Source of the DNA: JAJVID01 sp035714085
GTDB taxonomy: Bacteria > Acidobacteriota > Blastocatellia > RBC074
DNA length: 64,000 bases
Direction of reading: 5' to 3'
Assembly (NCBI GenBank): GCA_035714085.1
Contig: DASTMP010000389.1
Location: 1-64,000 of the forward strand
Below the pieces are notes generated by a model, which saw only the letters and a list, made by a program, of their open reading frames with translations, ran no database searches and had not been told where the DNA came from. Below, in pieces: positions 1 through 8,235 of this stretch; position 1 is the first letter of the stretch; every line of letters starts with the position of its first letter. Made by a program: the position numbers and the translations under genes.

Positions 1-171
1 CGGGGGTAAGTTTGGTCGCCAGGCTGGAAGATATACTGAACCTATTTTCCACAAAGCCTTTTCCTCTTTCGTCCCCGTGCCCCCAGTGTTCCCCGTGGTT
101 GGACCTCTTCTGAGTTCAACTCAAGACTGGGATTAAGTTAAGCGAACACGCCCGTCTCAGGCTTTTGCGGT
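1..171. other. Upstream intergenic stretch, no gene
   Basis: No convincing coding region is visible before the first gene. Around 60-110 the plus strand is C/T-rich and built of short related words (CCCCGTG, CCCCAGTG, CCCCGTGG). This resembles the pyrimidine arm of the word-based stem-loops found elsewhere in the window, so it may be the right half of an element whose left half lies outside. That reading is inference. Confidence 0.4.
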
Positions 172-639
172 ATGGATAATCCAGAGATCGCCGCTGTCTT
201 CCGCCGCCTCGCCGATTTGATGGAACTCGGCGAAGACAATCCGTTCAAGATTCGCGCCTATCGCACGGCCGCGGAGACGATCGAAGACACAATGACGCCG
301 CTCGCCGAAATGGTCTCGGAGGGCGGCGTCTCGCGTTTGCGCGAACTGCCCGGCGTCGGCGAGGCGATCAGCGGGAAAATCGTCGAATTGCTCGAAACCG
401 GCTCCTTCAAAGCTTATGAGGAAATCAAGGCGAAGATTCCCGAAACCACTCTCGACCTCCTCAGGGTGGAAGGCATAGGTCTGAAGACCTTGCAGATTCT
501 CTACCAGCGGTTCCAGATCACAAATCTCGACGACTTCGCCAAGTTCGTCGAAGGCGGGGGACTCAACAGCGTCCCGCATCTCGGCGAGAAGACGCAGGAT
601 CGCATCCGCTCCTCATTGAGAGATCTTATAGGTGAATAG
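172..639 (+). CDS. Stand-alone PolX-type helix-hairpin-helix DNA-binding protein
   Basis: The 155-residue protein matches the N-terminal part of bacterial family X DNA polymerases. It starts with the lyase-like domain (NPEIAAVFRRLADLMEL, then NPFKIRAYRTAAETI), followed by helix-hairpin-helix motifs (LRELPGVGEAISGKI near residue 58, LLRVEGIGLKTLQIL near residue 96). Full PolX enzymes are around 570 residues with a polymerase palm and a PHP domain; neither is present here. The stop is followed at once by a stem-loop and then an unrelated oxidoreductase gene, so nothing suggests a recently broken PolX gene. DNA binding, perhaps at gaps or nicks, is inferred from the HhH motifs; a catalytic role is uncertain. 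Confidence 0.8.
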   Translation: MDNPEIAAVFRRLADLMELGEDNPFKIRAYRTAAETIEDTMTPLAEMVSEGGVSRLRELPGVGEAISGKIVELLETGSFKAYEEIKAKIPETTLDLLRVEGIGLKTLQILYQRFQITNLDDFAKFVEGGGLNSVPHLGEKTQDRIRSSLRDLIGE

Positions 640-705
640 CCACAGAGCGCACAGAGGAGATGGAGTATATAGTGATTCCTCTGTGCGCTCTGTGTCCTCT
701 GTGGC
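639..705. repeat. Intergenic stem-loop of CACAGAG words
   Basis: A perfect 17-bp inverted repeat pairs 641-657 with 678-694, and a further GCCACAGAG/CTCTGTGGC match extends the outer arms (639-647 with 697-705). It begins on the last base of the upstream stop codon and ends 10 bases before the next start codon. No U-tract follows. It could act as a 3'-end structure of the first transcript or be a small dispersed element. Confidence 0.8.
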
Positions 706-715
706 TAGACATACA

Positions 716-2959
716 ATGAAGACTTGGAATAGATCGAACTGGGCGGGACTCGCGCCGAACGGCGTCGGTCAGGTGAAGCCGAACCATTACCTCGAAATGG
801 CGAAGGTCCTCTGGCGCAACCGCGATCAATTGCCGTTCGCGTGGCGAATCCTGACGAGGGGCGTTTGCGACGGCTGCGCGCTGGGCACGACCGGCGTCCG
901 CGATTTCACGATGGACGGCGTACACCTGTGCATGGTCAGGCTGGAACTGATGCGGCTTAATACGGCGCCGTCGCTCGATATAAGGCGGTTGGAAGACGCC
1001 GCCTCGCTGGCGCGGATGACTGCGGCGGAGTTGCGAGAACTGGGACGATTGCCTTACCCGATGCTGCGGAGGCGCGGAGAGAAGGGCTTCAGGCGAGTCA
1101 CATGGGAGGAGGCGTTGAACGTCGCGGCTTCGGCGGCGGCCGCGGCTCAGCCGCAACGAATGGCTTTTTACCTGACTTCGCGCGGGCTGACGAACGAGGC
1201 CTATTACGTCGCGCAGAAGGTCGCGCGTTTTTTCGGGACCAACAACATCGATAATTCGGCTCGGATCTGTCACGCGCCTTCGACCGTGGCGTTGAAACAA
1301 ACGATCGGGGCGGCGGCTTCGACCTGTTCATACAAAGACTGGATCGGCTCGGACCTGCTGGTTTTCTGGGGCAGCAACACGCCTAACAACCAGCCGGTGA
1401 CGACCAAATACATCTATTACGCCAAACAGCAGGGCGCGCGCGTCGCCGTCATCAACCCTTATCGAGAGCCGGGGTTGGAGCGTTACTGGATTCCGTCGGT
1501 GGCGGAGAGCGCGATGTTCGGAACGAAGCTCGCCGACGCTTTCTTCCAGGTTCACACCGGCGGCGACAAAGCGTTCATCGCGGGCGTGATCAAACACATG
1601 ATCGAACAGGGATGGACGAACGATTCGTTCATCAAACAACACACGAACGGGTTTGATGAATTGAAATCGAAGCTCGCCGGCGATTCCTGGGAACTGCTCG
1701 AAGCGTCGTCGGGCGCGAGCCGCGATGAAATGCTGAGATTCGCGCGGATGCTAGGCGAAGCGAAGACCGCAGTCTTCGTCTGGTCTATGGGGATCACCCA
1801 GCATTCCGACGGAGCAGCGAATGTGCGCGCGATTGTCAACCTGGCCCTGGCGCGCGGATTCGTCGGGCAGCCGAACTCCGGACTGGTTCCGATCCGGGGC
1901 CATTCCGGCGTGCAGGGCGGCGCCGAGGTAGGATGCGCGCCGAATCAGTTTCCGGGCGGCGTCGCCGTCAACGAAGAAGGCGCGGCCCGAATGCGCGAAT
2001 TGTGGGGATTCGACGCCCCGGCGCGGCGCGGGTTGAACGCCGTTGAAATGATCGAAGCGGCGCGCGAAGGGCTCGTCGATTGGTTTTATATCAGCGGCGG
2101 CAACTTTCTGGAGACGCTGCCGGAGCCCGGTTTCGTTCGAGAGGCCATTGAACGCGTTCCGGCGCGTATCCATCAGGACATCATTCTCAGCCCTCAAATG
2201 TTCGTCGAGCCGAACGACGTCGTTTTACTTCTGCCGGCGCAGACGCGATACGAACAGCGCGGCGGCGGGACCGAAACGACGACTGAGCGCAGAATACTCT
2301 TCAGCCCGGAAATTCCCGGTCGCCGCATAGGCGAAGCGAGGGCCGAATGGGAGATTCCCATGCTGATCGCGGAACGCGCCAGGCCGGCCTCCGCCAATTT
2401 GATTCACTTCGACGCCGCGCAGGCGATACGCGACGAGATCGCCCGCGCGGCGCCCTCCTACGACGGCATTCAAAATCTCAGTAAGGCCGGCGATCAGGTT
2501 CAGTGGGGTGGCGCCCGCCTGTGCGAAACGCGTGACGCTGACGGACGCGTCACGCCGAAGTTCGCGACGCCCGACGGCCGCGCCGGATTTTCCGTGATCG
2601 AAATCGCCTCTCCGGCGCCTCCGGAGAATGACGGCAAACTGCGACTCTCTACGCGGCGCGGCAAACAGTTCAACAGTATCGTCCACCACGACCGTGACCC
2701 TCTCAACGGCTTTCGCCGCGACGACGTGCTGATGAATGAAGAGGACGCGCTGAGACTGGGTTTGCAAGACGGCGACGCAATTATCGTTCGCAGTCAGGCA
2801 GGCGCCCTGCGCGGCCACTGCCGCATTGCGCCGATCGCCGCCGGCAACGTTCAGGTCCATTGGCCGGAAGGCAATGCGCTCATCAAACGCGGAGTCGGCG
2901 ATCCCGAATGCGGCATCCCGGATTACAATGCGGTAGTCGAAATTGGGCGCATCAGTTGA
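716..2959 (+). CDS. FdhF/YdeP-like molybdopterin oxidoreductase
   Basis: The protein is about 748 residues and resembles the formate dehydrogenase-alpha-like (FdhF/YdeP) branch of the molybdopterin oxidoreductases. Early cysteines (RGVCDGCALGTTGVRD) could hold an iron-sulfur cluster. The central part has the family signatures FGTNNIDNSARICHAP, LVFWGSNTPNNQP and GHSGVQGGAEVG. The C-terminus is the molybdopterin-dinucleotide binding domain (LRLSTRRGKQFNSIVH, LGLQDGDAIIVRS). The substrate is unknown; YdeP-like proteins are linked to acid resistance in enterobacteria, which need not hold here. The reading frame stays open upstream through the stem-loop, but the residues there are repeat-derived, so the ATG at 716 is preferred. 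No clear Shine-Dalgarno precedes it. Confidence 0.85.
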   Translation: MKTWNRSNWAGLAPNGVGQVKPNHYLEMAKVLWRNRDQLPFAWRILTRGVCDGCALGTTGVRDFTMDGVHLCMVRLELMRLNTAPSLDIRRLEDAASLARMTAAELRELGRLPYPMLRRRGEKGFRRVTWEEALNVAASAAAAAQPQRMAFYLTSRGLTNEAYYVAQKVARFFGTNNIDNSARICHAPSTVALKQTIGAAASTCSYKDWIGSDLLVFWGSNTPNNQPVTTKYIYYAKQQGARVAVINPYREPGLERYWIPSVAESAMFGTKLADAFFQVHTGGDKAFIAGVIKHMIEQGWTNDSFIKQHTNGFDELKSKLAGDSWELLEASSGASRDEMLRFARMLGEAKTAVFVWSMGITQHSDGAANVRAIVNLALARGFVGQPNSGLVPIRGHSGVQGGAEVGCAPNQFPGGVAVNEEGAARMRELWGFDAPARRGLNAVEMIEAAREGLVDWFYISGGNFLETLPEPGFVREAIERVPARIHQDIILSPQMFVEPNDVVLLLPAQTRYEQRGGGTETTTERRILFSPEIPGRRIGEARAEWEIPMLIAERARPASANLIHFDAAQAIRDEIARAAPSYDGIQNLSKAGDQVQWGGARLCETRDADGRVTPKFATPDGRAGFSVIEIASPAPPENDGKLRLSTRRGKQFNSIVHHDRDPLNGFRRDDVLMNEEDALRLGLQDGDAIIVRSQAGALRGHCRIAPIAAGNVQVHWPEGNALIKRGVGDPECGIPDYNAVVEIGRIS

Positions 2960-2975
2960 ATCCGCCGCTCAGGCG

Positions 2976-3042
2976 GGAAAATGTGGGAGAAGAAAATAGA
3001 AATGGCAAAAGACCCCTTTTATTTTCTTCTCCCACATTTTCC
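2976..3042. repeat. Intergenic stem-loop, purine/pyrimidine arms
   Basis: A perfect 23-bp inverted repeat (2976-2998 with 3020-3042) lies 16 bases after the oxidoreductase stop. The left arm is purine-rich (GTGGGAGAAG) and the right arm pyrimidine-rich. The loop is 21 bases and there is no U-run after the stem. A role in 3'-end formation is inferred from position. Confidence 0.8.
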
Positions 3043-3111
3043 TGTCTGATAGAATCGCTCTGCCTTTCATTAACTCATGCGCTTGCTTAACAACCAGGGA
3101 GAAGGATTTTC

Positions 3112-4140
3112 ATGCAGTACACAAGACTCGGTAACACCGGATTGATCGTTTCACGACTTTCTTTCGGCGCGATGACGTTTGGCAGTTATCATTCGATACC
3201 TGCGGTCTTCAAGGTTGACCAGGAGAATGCTAGAGCGATGGTCGAGAAATCGCTCGAGGCCGGCGTAAATTTCTTTGACACCGCCGACAGCTATTCCGGC
3301 GGGCAGTCAGAATCGATTCTAGGCGAAGCGCTCGGGGCTCGTCGCCGGGATACGGTGATCGCCACCAAGGCCGGCTTCCGATCCGGCGAGCCGCTCACGC
3401 AGGCCGGCCTTTCGCGACGGCACATACTCGCCTCATGCGAGCAGAGTCTCAGGCGGCTCAACACCGATTACATCGATCTATACATCGTTCACAAGGAAGA
3501 CCCGTTCACTCCGATAGAGGAGACTCTCGAAGCCCTGAACGACCTTGTGCGAACTGGCAAAGTCAGGTATCTGGGCTTTTCGAACTGGTCGGCCTGGAAA
3601 GCCGCCACCGCCCTTCAAATGCAGAAAGAGCGCGGGTGGGCGCAATTTTCCTCCGGGCAGATGTATTACTCGCTCGTCGGGCGCGACGTGGAACACGATG
3701 TCGCGCCGTTCATGCGCTATGCGGGCCTGGGCATGACGGTTTGGAGCCCGCTCGCCGGAGGCTTCCTGAGCGGCAAATACACGAGGGAAAACCTGAAGGA
3801 CAGTGAGAACAGGCTGGCCGGTTTCGACTTCCTCCCTTTTGATAAGGAAGCAGGATTCAAAGTCGTCGAAAGGATGCGCGAGATCGCCACGCAACACGAC
3901 GCCAGCGTGGCCCAGATCGCCGTCGCCTGGTTGCTCGCCAAGCCCATCGTTTCGAGCATCATCATCGGAGCGAGCAAGCTCCATCAACTCGAAGATAATC
4001 TGAAGGCGGCGGATCTGAAGTTGACTGACGCGGTAGTCGCGGAACTCGACGCAATCACGGCGCCAACCCCGCTTTATCCGAACTGGTTCAACGCGAACCT
4101 GGTTGACGCGAGACAAAAAGCGGCGATCGAGGCCGCATAA
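3112..4140 (+). CDS. Aldo/keto reductase family protein
   Basis: This 342-residue protein is a full-length NAD(P)H-dependent aldo/keto reductase of the potassium-channel-beta-like group. It carries the catalytic Asp-Tyr pair in NFFDTADSYSGGQSE (near residues 53-67), the YIDLYIVHKED active-site strand with His, and the C-terminal cofactor loop SIIIGASKLHQLEDNL. It would reduce aldehydes or ketones in the cytoplasm; the physiological substrate cannot be told from sequence. A purine-rich GGGAGAAGGA precedes the ATG. It stands alone between two stem-loop elements. Confidence 0.92.
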   Translation: MQYTRLGNTGLIVSRLSFGAMTFGSYHSIPAVFKVDQENARAMVEKSLEAGVNFFDTADSYSGGQSESILGEALGARRRDTVIATKAGFRSGEPLTQAGLSRRHILASCEQSLRRLNTDYIDLYIVHKEDPFTPIEETLEALNDLVRTGKVRYLGFSNWSAWKAATALQMQKERGWAQFSSGQMYYSLVGRDVEHDVAPFMRYAGLGMTVWSPLAGGFLSGKYTRENLKDSENRLAGFDFLPFDKEAGFKVVERMREIATQHDASVAQIAVAWLLAKPIVSSIIIGASKLHQLEDNLKAADLKLTDAVVAELDAITAPTPLYPNWFNANLVDARQKAAIEAA

Positions 4141-4172
4141 CTGAGAGCGTGTTTTAGAAGTTCTATTCTTAA

Positions 4173-4270
4173 GCCCGCGAAGCGGGCGGCGGAGTAAGGC
4201 CTGGGGCGGAGCGCATTAGCGCGGAACCCCAGGTAAACTAACGATCCCCTGGGGCTGACGCCCCAGGCTT
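4173..4270. repeat. Small GC hairpin plus CCTGGGG-word stem-loop
   Basis: Directly downstream of the aldo/keto reductase a short hairpin (4173-4178 with 4182-4187, loop GAA) is followed by a larger structure. In it GCCTGGGGC near 4199 pairs with GCCCCAGGC ending at 4268, and internal CCCCAGG/CCTGGGG words offer alternative pairings. The region precedes the lactonase-like gene and belongs to the same general class of word-based elements seen elsewhere here. Confidence 0.7.
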
Positions 4271-4328
4271 TATGCTGGCGCCTGCTTCCCAGGCTCAAAT
4301 CGCAGCTTTCAAACCACACTCTGAGAAA

Positions 4329-5189
4329 ATGACTATGTCGCGAAGAATTCTATTTCTTGTGACGCTGCTAGGCTTTTCGACAGTCGCGTTCGATTCGGCG
4401 GCGAGAAGCCAGGAGAAGCCGGTTTATGAAGTCTATGCGATCAGCTACGGCGTGATTCAGGACTTCCCCGTTTCGGCGCTCGTCGCCGGCGCTGACCAGT
4501 CGCGCAAAATGGACATTCAGATGATGGTCTGGCTGATCAAAGGGCCGGCCGGACGCAACATTCTGGTCGACTCGGGCTTTTACCGCGAGAAGTTTTTCAA
4601 GCAGTGGAAGGTCAAAGATTTCGTCAAGCCGTCGGAGGCGGTCGCCAAGTTCGGCGTCAAGCCGGAAGAGGTCACCGACATCATCATCACGCACATGCAT
4701 TGGGATCACGCCGACGGCTTCGATCTTTTTCCGAGAGCGCGCGTGTGGATTCAGAAAGACGAATACGCCTACTACACGGGCGAAGCCTGGCAGTCCAGGG
4801 GCGCGCATGCCGGCATCGATCCTGATGACGTGATGGCTCTGGTCAAGCTCAATCTTGAAGGCCGCGTCAAGCTGATCGACGGCGACGACAAGGAGCCGAT
4901 GATCGGCGTGCGCTGTTACACCGGAGGCCGCCACACCTACGCGTCGCAGTTCGTCGGCGTGAACACGAAAGCAGGCGTGGTAGTTGTCGCCTCGGACAAT
5001 CTTTACCTCTACGAAAACCTCGAACTGCGCGCCCCGATAGCGGCGACGCTCGACGCAGGGTCGAACCTCAAGGCGCAGGAAAGGATGAGGCAGCTCGCAT
5101 CCGACCCGAAGCTGATTGTGCCGGGGCACGATCCTCTGGTATTCACACGCTTTCCCAATCCCGGCGGCGGCGTGGCGAAGATCGAGTGA
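4329..5189 (+). CDS. Exported lactonase-like metallo-beta-lactamase-fold hydrolase
   Basis: The protein belongs to the MBL-fold group that includes N-acyl-homoserine lactonases. The zinc motif HMHWDHADG (HxHxDH) lies in the first third, followed by a later His (GGRHTYASQ), the bridging Asp region (VASDNLYLYEN) and a C-terminal His (VPGHDPLV). A signal peptide (SRRILFLVTLLGFSTVAF) predicts export. The frame is open upstream to 4272 through the stem-loop, but the signal peptide points to ATG 4329 (or 4335). Lactone hydrolysis or quorum quenching is a family-based suggestion; other ester or lactone substrates are equally possible. Confidence 0.85.
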   Translation: MTMSRRILFLVTLLGFSTVAFDSAARSQEKPVYEVYAISYGVIQDFPVSALVAGADQSRKMDIQMMVWLIKGPAGRNILVDSGFYREKFFKQWKVKDFVKPSEAVAKFGVKPEEVTDIIITHMHWDHADGFDLFPRARVWIQKDEYAYYTGEAWQSRGAHAGIDPDDVMALVKLNLEGRVKLIDGDDKEPMIGVRCYTGGRHTYASQFVGVNTKAGVVVVASDNLYLYENLELRAPIAATLDAGSNLKAQERMRQLASDPKLIVPGHDPLVFTRFPNPGGGVAKIE

Positions 5190-5227
5190 GCGCCGGCGGG
5201 TCAACGGATTTATAATTCTCCCCAACC

Positions 5228-5719
5228 ATGACTCTTTATAGCATTGGTCATAGTAACGTGGACGTTCGCGCCTTTATTGAGTTACTCCGGCGCCACGAAA
5301 TAGCCGCGCTCGCCGACACGCGCAGCCAACCTTACAGCCGTTACAACCATCATTTCAACCGCGAGAATTTGAAAGCGTCTGTTGAAGAAGCCGGAATTGA
5401 ATACTTTTATTTCGGCGGGGAAATTGGCGGGCGTCCCGAAAACCCCGCGCTCTATTTTCCAAACGGCAAGGTCGATTACGACCTGGTCGCACAATCGTCG
5501 CTTTATCTTGCGGGCATCGAGCGACTGCTGGCCGTGGCGTCCGGCCGGCGTGTGGCGTTTATGTGCGCAGAGGCTGACTATAAAAGCTGCCACCGATATC
5601 GGCTCATCACGCGCACACTCACCCAACGAGGGATCGAGGTTCGACACATTCTGCATTCAGGAAAGGCCGTCGTTTCAGAAGCCTCGGAGTTCGAGCCGGC
5701 CCAGCCTGGTCTGTTCTAG
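5228..5719 (+). CDS. DUF488 family protein
   Basis: The 163-residue protein matches the DUF488 family from its first residues (LYSIGHSNVDVRAFIELLRRH), with the family's ADTRSQPYSRYNHHFN motif and the cysteine region FMCAEADYKSCHRYRLI near the C-terminus. The biochemical function of the family is not established. The gene starts 38 bases after the lactonase-like gene and may share its transcript. Confidence 0.88.
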   Translation: MTLYSIGHSNVDVRAFIELLRRHEIAALADTRSQPYSRYNHHFNRENLKASVEEAGIEYFYFGGEIGGRPENPALYFPNGKVDYDLVAQSSLYLAGIERLLAVASGRRVAFMCAEADYKSCHRYRLITRTLTQRGIEVRHILHSGKAVVSEASEFEPAQPGLF

Positions 5720-5839
5720 ATTGCATTCAGGCCAACAAAGTTTCAGTTATCGCCCGGCGCCCAATGATCGGAATTTTTCCGGAGCCGGGTTTATAGCCCA
5801 GATTGTTAGCCCAGATTTTAGACATGAAGGGAGATCCTA

Positions 5840-6838
5840 ATGCCGCCCAGTATCGAGATTATTTCGCCCACTAACGATAGCAACTTCGATATTACCGCAG
5901 GCTCAATCGGGACAGGACCTCAGATGCCGGTCATCAGGGCCGAAGCCAGGATCCTCGGTATTGCCCCGGACCCGACGCCTACTACGCAATTCACATGGAC
6001 GGTAGAGATCAAATTTCAAACTTCAGATTGCCAGCCTAACGTGAGGAGACCGGTCACGATCAATGATCAATTCGAACTCCTCTCAATTGGAGGCAACATT
6101 ATCATTGCCTTTCCGCGGGTCAGGGGAGCGCAACTGACCTTGACGGTCTCGGCCGTCCTGCCGACCGGGAAAATTGAAGCTAAGACCAGTGGTCTCAGAA
6201 TCAGAGGGACCAATCCTATGCGCGCTGATCTTAATGGGGCCCTACCCACTTTAACGCTTCAGCGGATAGTGGCCCATGAGAGCACGCAGCGCCAATTTCG
6301 CGCGGACCGCAACGGCGGGATTGGTAACTGCCCTTTGATGAGCGCTGATCGGGCGGGAGGAGTCGGCCTTTTTCAAATCACCAACCCGCCCCCGACCGAG
6401 GATGAGCACTGGGACTGGTTAGCGAATATCAGACGTGGCATTGCCGTTTTCAATGAAAAACAAAGGATCGCCAGAAACTACCCGGCTCAGGTCAGAAGGA
6501 GTCAAGGTTTCGCCGATTTAGTCAGGCGGTATAACCTCGCTAATCCTCCAACAGCCGATTCTCCCACAATCTCGGTTGACATACTGCCGGACTTCGACGC
6601 GAATCAGCTGGAGCTGGATTCTATCCGTGGCTATAACGGATGGGCCGGTCGTGACCTGTTCAGGCTACCGTTGCATGAGTTCAAAGTCCCTGTGGATTCG
6701 GACGGAAACCTGGTGGTCAACACCGATCCGACAACCGGCATACGATCCATCGTCTGGGAGCGCGTGCCCGCGGCAGACCGCCCACAAAACATCGGGGACC
6801 CCGATTATGTCAATCACGTGCTGGCGCAGACCCCCTGA
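5840..6838 (+). CDS. Two-domain protein with lysozyme/transglycosylase-like C-terminus
   Basis: The 332-residue protein has no signal peptide. Residues 1 to about 130 look like an immunoglobulin-like beta domain (IEIISPTNDSNFDI, ending GLRIRGTNP). Residues about 145-230 resemble the lysozyme-like fold of lytic transglycosylases: a Glu in VAHESTQRQF, the GGVGLFQITNP motif and WDWLANIRRGIAVFNEKQ. The Glu and the GLFQI-type motif are the seen evidence; cutting or binding of peptidoglycan is inference. A GGGAGA box precedes the ATG. It could be a cell-wall enzyme exported by a non-Sec route or a phage- or contractile-system-related component, but no such neighbours are visible. Confidence 0.6.
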   Translation: MPPSIEIISPTNDSNFDITAGSIGTGPQMPVIRAEARILGIAPDPTPTTQFTWTVEIKFQTSDCQPNVRRPVTINDQFELLSIGGNIIIAFPRVRGAQLTLTVSAVLPTGKIEAKTSGLRIRGTNPMRADLNGALPTLTLQRIVAHESTQRQFRADRNGGIGNCPLMSADRAGGVGLFQITNPPPTEDEHWDWLANIRRGIAVFNEKQRIARNYPAQVRRSQGFADLVRRYNLANPPTADSPTISVDILPDFDANQLELDSIRGYNGWAGRDLFRLPLHEFKVPVDSDGNLVVNTDPTTGIRSIVWERVPAADRPQNIGDPDYVNHVLAQTP

Positions 6839-6911
6839 GGAGGCGGGAAAATGCCAGGCGGAATAACAAGAAGTGGAATGCGGACGCGTTCGGCGCCGAC
6901 ATCCCACTCTG

Positions 6912-7694
6912 TCAATCTCTGGGGCGTGAAGCTTCAACGGTCGGGTCTATTCGAATTTCTCCCGCGCCGTCATAAAGTCCCAGGAGGTCGTTCCTGCGTA
7001 TCTTAAGCACCTCCAGCAATACCTTCAGCGGCGTCGTCAGAATATTGACCTTCGAGCCTGCGACATGATTGCAAATCACAGGCGTCTCAAGCAGTCTCCA
7101 TCCACGCTTGGCGGCGATGAACAGAACTTCGGGATCGAATCCAAAACCGTCGTTTGTTTGATCCTGAAAGACCGATTTTGCGGTCGAGCCTCGAAACGCC
7201 TTGAACCCACATTGCATGTCCAGATAATCGAGTCCAGTCGCCCAGCGCATAATAACATTGCCGATCCGGCTGACCGCCCTCCGAAAAATGGATTGTGGCT
7301 CTCCGACCAAATCACTGTCGATGTAGCGAGAACCGAACACAACGTCGAAACGGCCTTCGATGATCGGTTGAATCAACTTCGCTATCTCGGTCGTCGGGAC
7401 GGACATGTCGGCGTCATAAAAGAGAACGATCTCGCCGCGGGCCTGCAGCACGCCGCCGCGAACCGAATATCCCTTACCTCGATTTCCCGGGTTTCGTATT
7501 AAACGGAGTCTGCCCCTGGCCCTCTCCATCGCTTCCTTAACCTTATCGCCTGTTGCATCAGTGGAGCCGTCGTCGACTATCAATACTTCACTCTCGAAAT
7601 TCAAACTATCCAGATAACTGAATGTTTCCGCCAATGTTTTGCCTATGCGCAGGCTTTCGTTGAATGCGGGTATCACGATAGAAAGGTAAATCAT
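6912..7694 (-). CDS. Family 2 glycosyltransferase (dolichyl-phosphate glucosyltransferase-like)
   Basis: A 260-residue GT-A fold family 2 enzyme with the N-terminal SIVIPAFNESLRIGKTL, the VLIVDDGSTDATGD nucleotide-sugar loop and the metal-binding FYDADMSVP. The ALG5-like pattern (GSRYID, FRRAVSRIGNVIMRW, DMQCGFKAFRG) suggests transfer of a sugar to a polyprenyl phosphate carrier at the membrane. An in-frame ATG exists at 7739, but that start overlaps the cupin gene and adds non-family residues; the ATG at 7694 begins directly with the conserved strand. Confidence 0.88.
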   Translation of the reverse strand: MIYLSIVIPAFNESLRIGKTLAETFSYLDSLNFESEVLIVDDGSTDATGDKVKEAMERARGRLRLIRNPGNRGKGYSVRGGVLQARGEIVLFYDADMSVPTTEIAKLIQPIIEGRFDVVFGSRYIDSDLVGEPQSIFRRAVSRIGNVIMRWATGLDYLDMQCGFKAFRGSTAKSVFQDQTNDGFGFDPEVLFIAAKRGWRLLETPVICNHVAGSKVNILTTPLKVLLEVLKIRRNDLLGLYDGAGEIRIDPTVEASRPRD

Positions 7695-7713
7695 AAATCC
7701 GTCAGATTGCGTT

Positions 7714-8235
7714 TCAATGCGCGGCGGGGCGCTTTTCATAAACGATGATCAGAGTAAGGTCGTCTTTGCCCGCCTGCTTCAATCCGTGCGAACTGCCGGG
7801 GCGAGTCAGGATCGCGTCGCCCGGTTTGACCGGAAATTCCTTGCCATTCATCTGCATCACGCCTTCGCCGCTGAGAATGTAATAGACCTCGTCTTCCTTC
7901 TGCGGGTGGTAGCCGATGGCCGCGCCCGGGTGCAATACGCGTTTTCGGAATACCTGTTTGAAGTCCGCGGCCTTCTCGAAGAAGTTGTAACCGGTCGAAC
8001 GTCCGGGACCGCCGTGCGGAGCAGGGCCGCTTTTAGCCACCTCGGCGTCGTGTTCAAGAATATGGCCTTCGGCGCTGGCGGTAGGGGTCGCCCCGGCGGA
8101 ATTTTGCTCCGCAGATCGCCCTTGCGCTTGCGCCGACACCGCCGGTTGACTCGACGGCGCCGCTTGCCAGCCAATCAACGCGCCGATTGAAACAAGAATC
8201 ATCGCAATCAAAATCTTCTTCACAGTGCGCCTCAC
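7714..8235 (-). CDS. Exported or membrane-anchored cupin protein
   Basis: About 173 residues when started at the GTG at 8235, whose first bases overlap the stop of the upstream gene (GTGA overlap, suggesting translational coupling). A hydrophobic N-terminus (KKILIAMILVSIGALIGW) serves as signal or anchor, followed by a low-complexity Ala/Ser/Gln linker and a C-terminal cupin domain with both motifs (GYHPQKEDEVYYILSGEG and PGDAILTRPGSSHGL). The metal-dependent fold is clear; ligand or reaction is unknown. A longer frame to 8352 overlaps the neighbour and is less likely. Confidence 0.82.
   Translation of the reverse strand: MRRTVKKILIAMILVSIGALIGWQAAPSSQPAVSAQAQGRSAEQNSAGATPTASAEGHILEHDAEVAKSGPAPHGGPGRSTGYNFFEKAADFKQVFRKRVLHPGAAIGYHPQKEDEVYYILSGEGVMQMNGKEFPVKPGDAILTRPGSSHGLKQAGKDDLTLIIVYEKRPAAH

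Noticed and set aside
632..715. Upstream extension of the molybdopterin oxidoreductase
   Set aside because: The extra residues (HRAHRGDGVYSDSSVRSVSS) are encoded by the stem-loop, and family similarity begins only after ATG 716.
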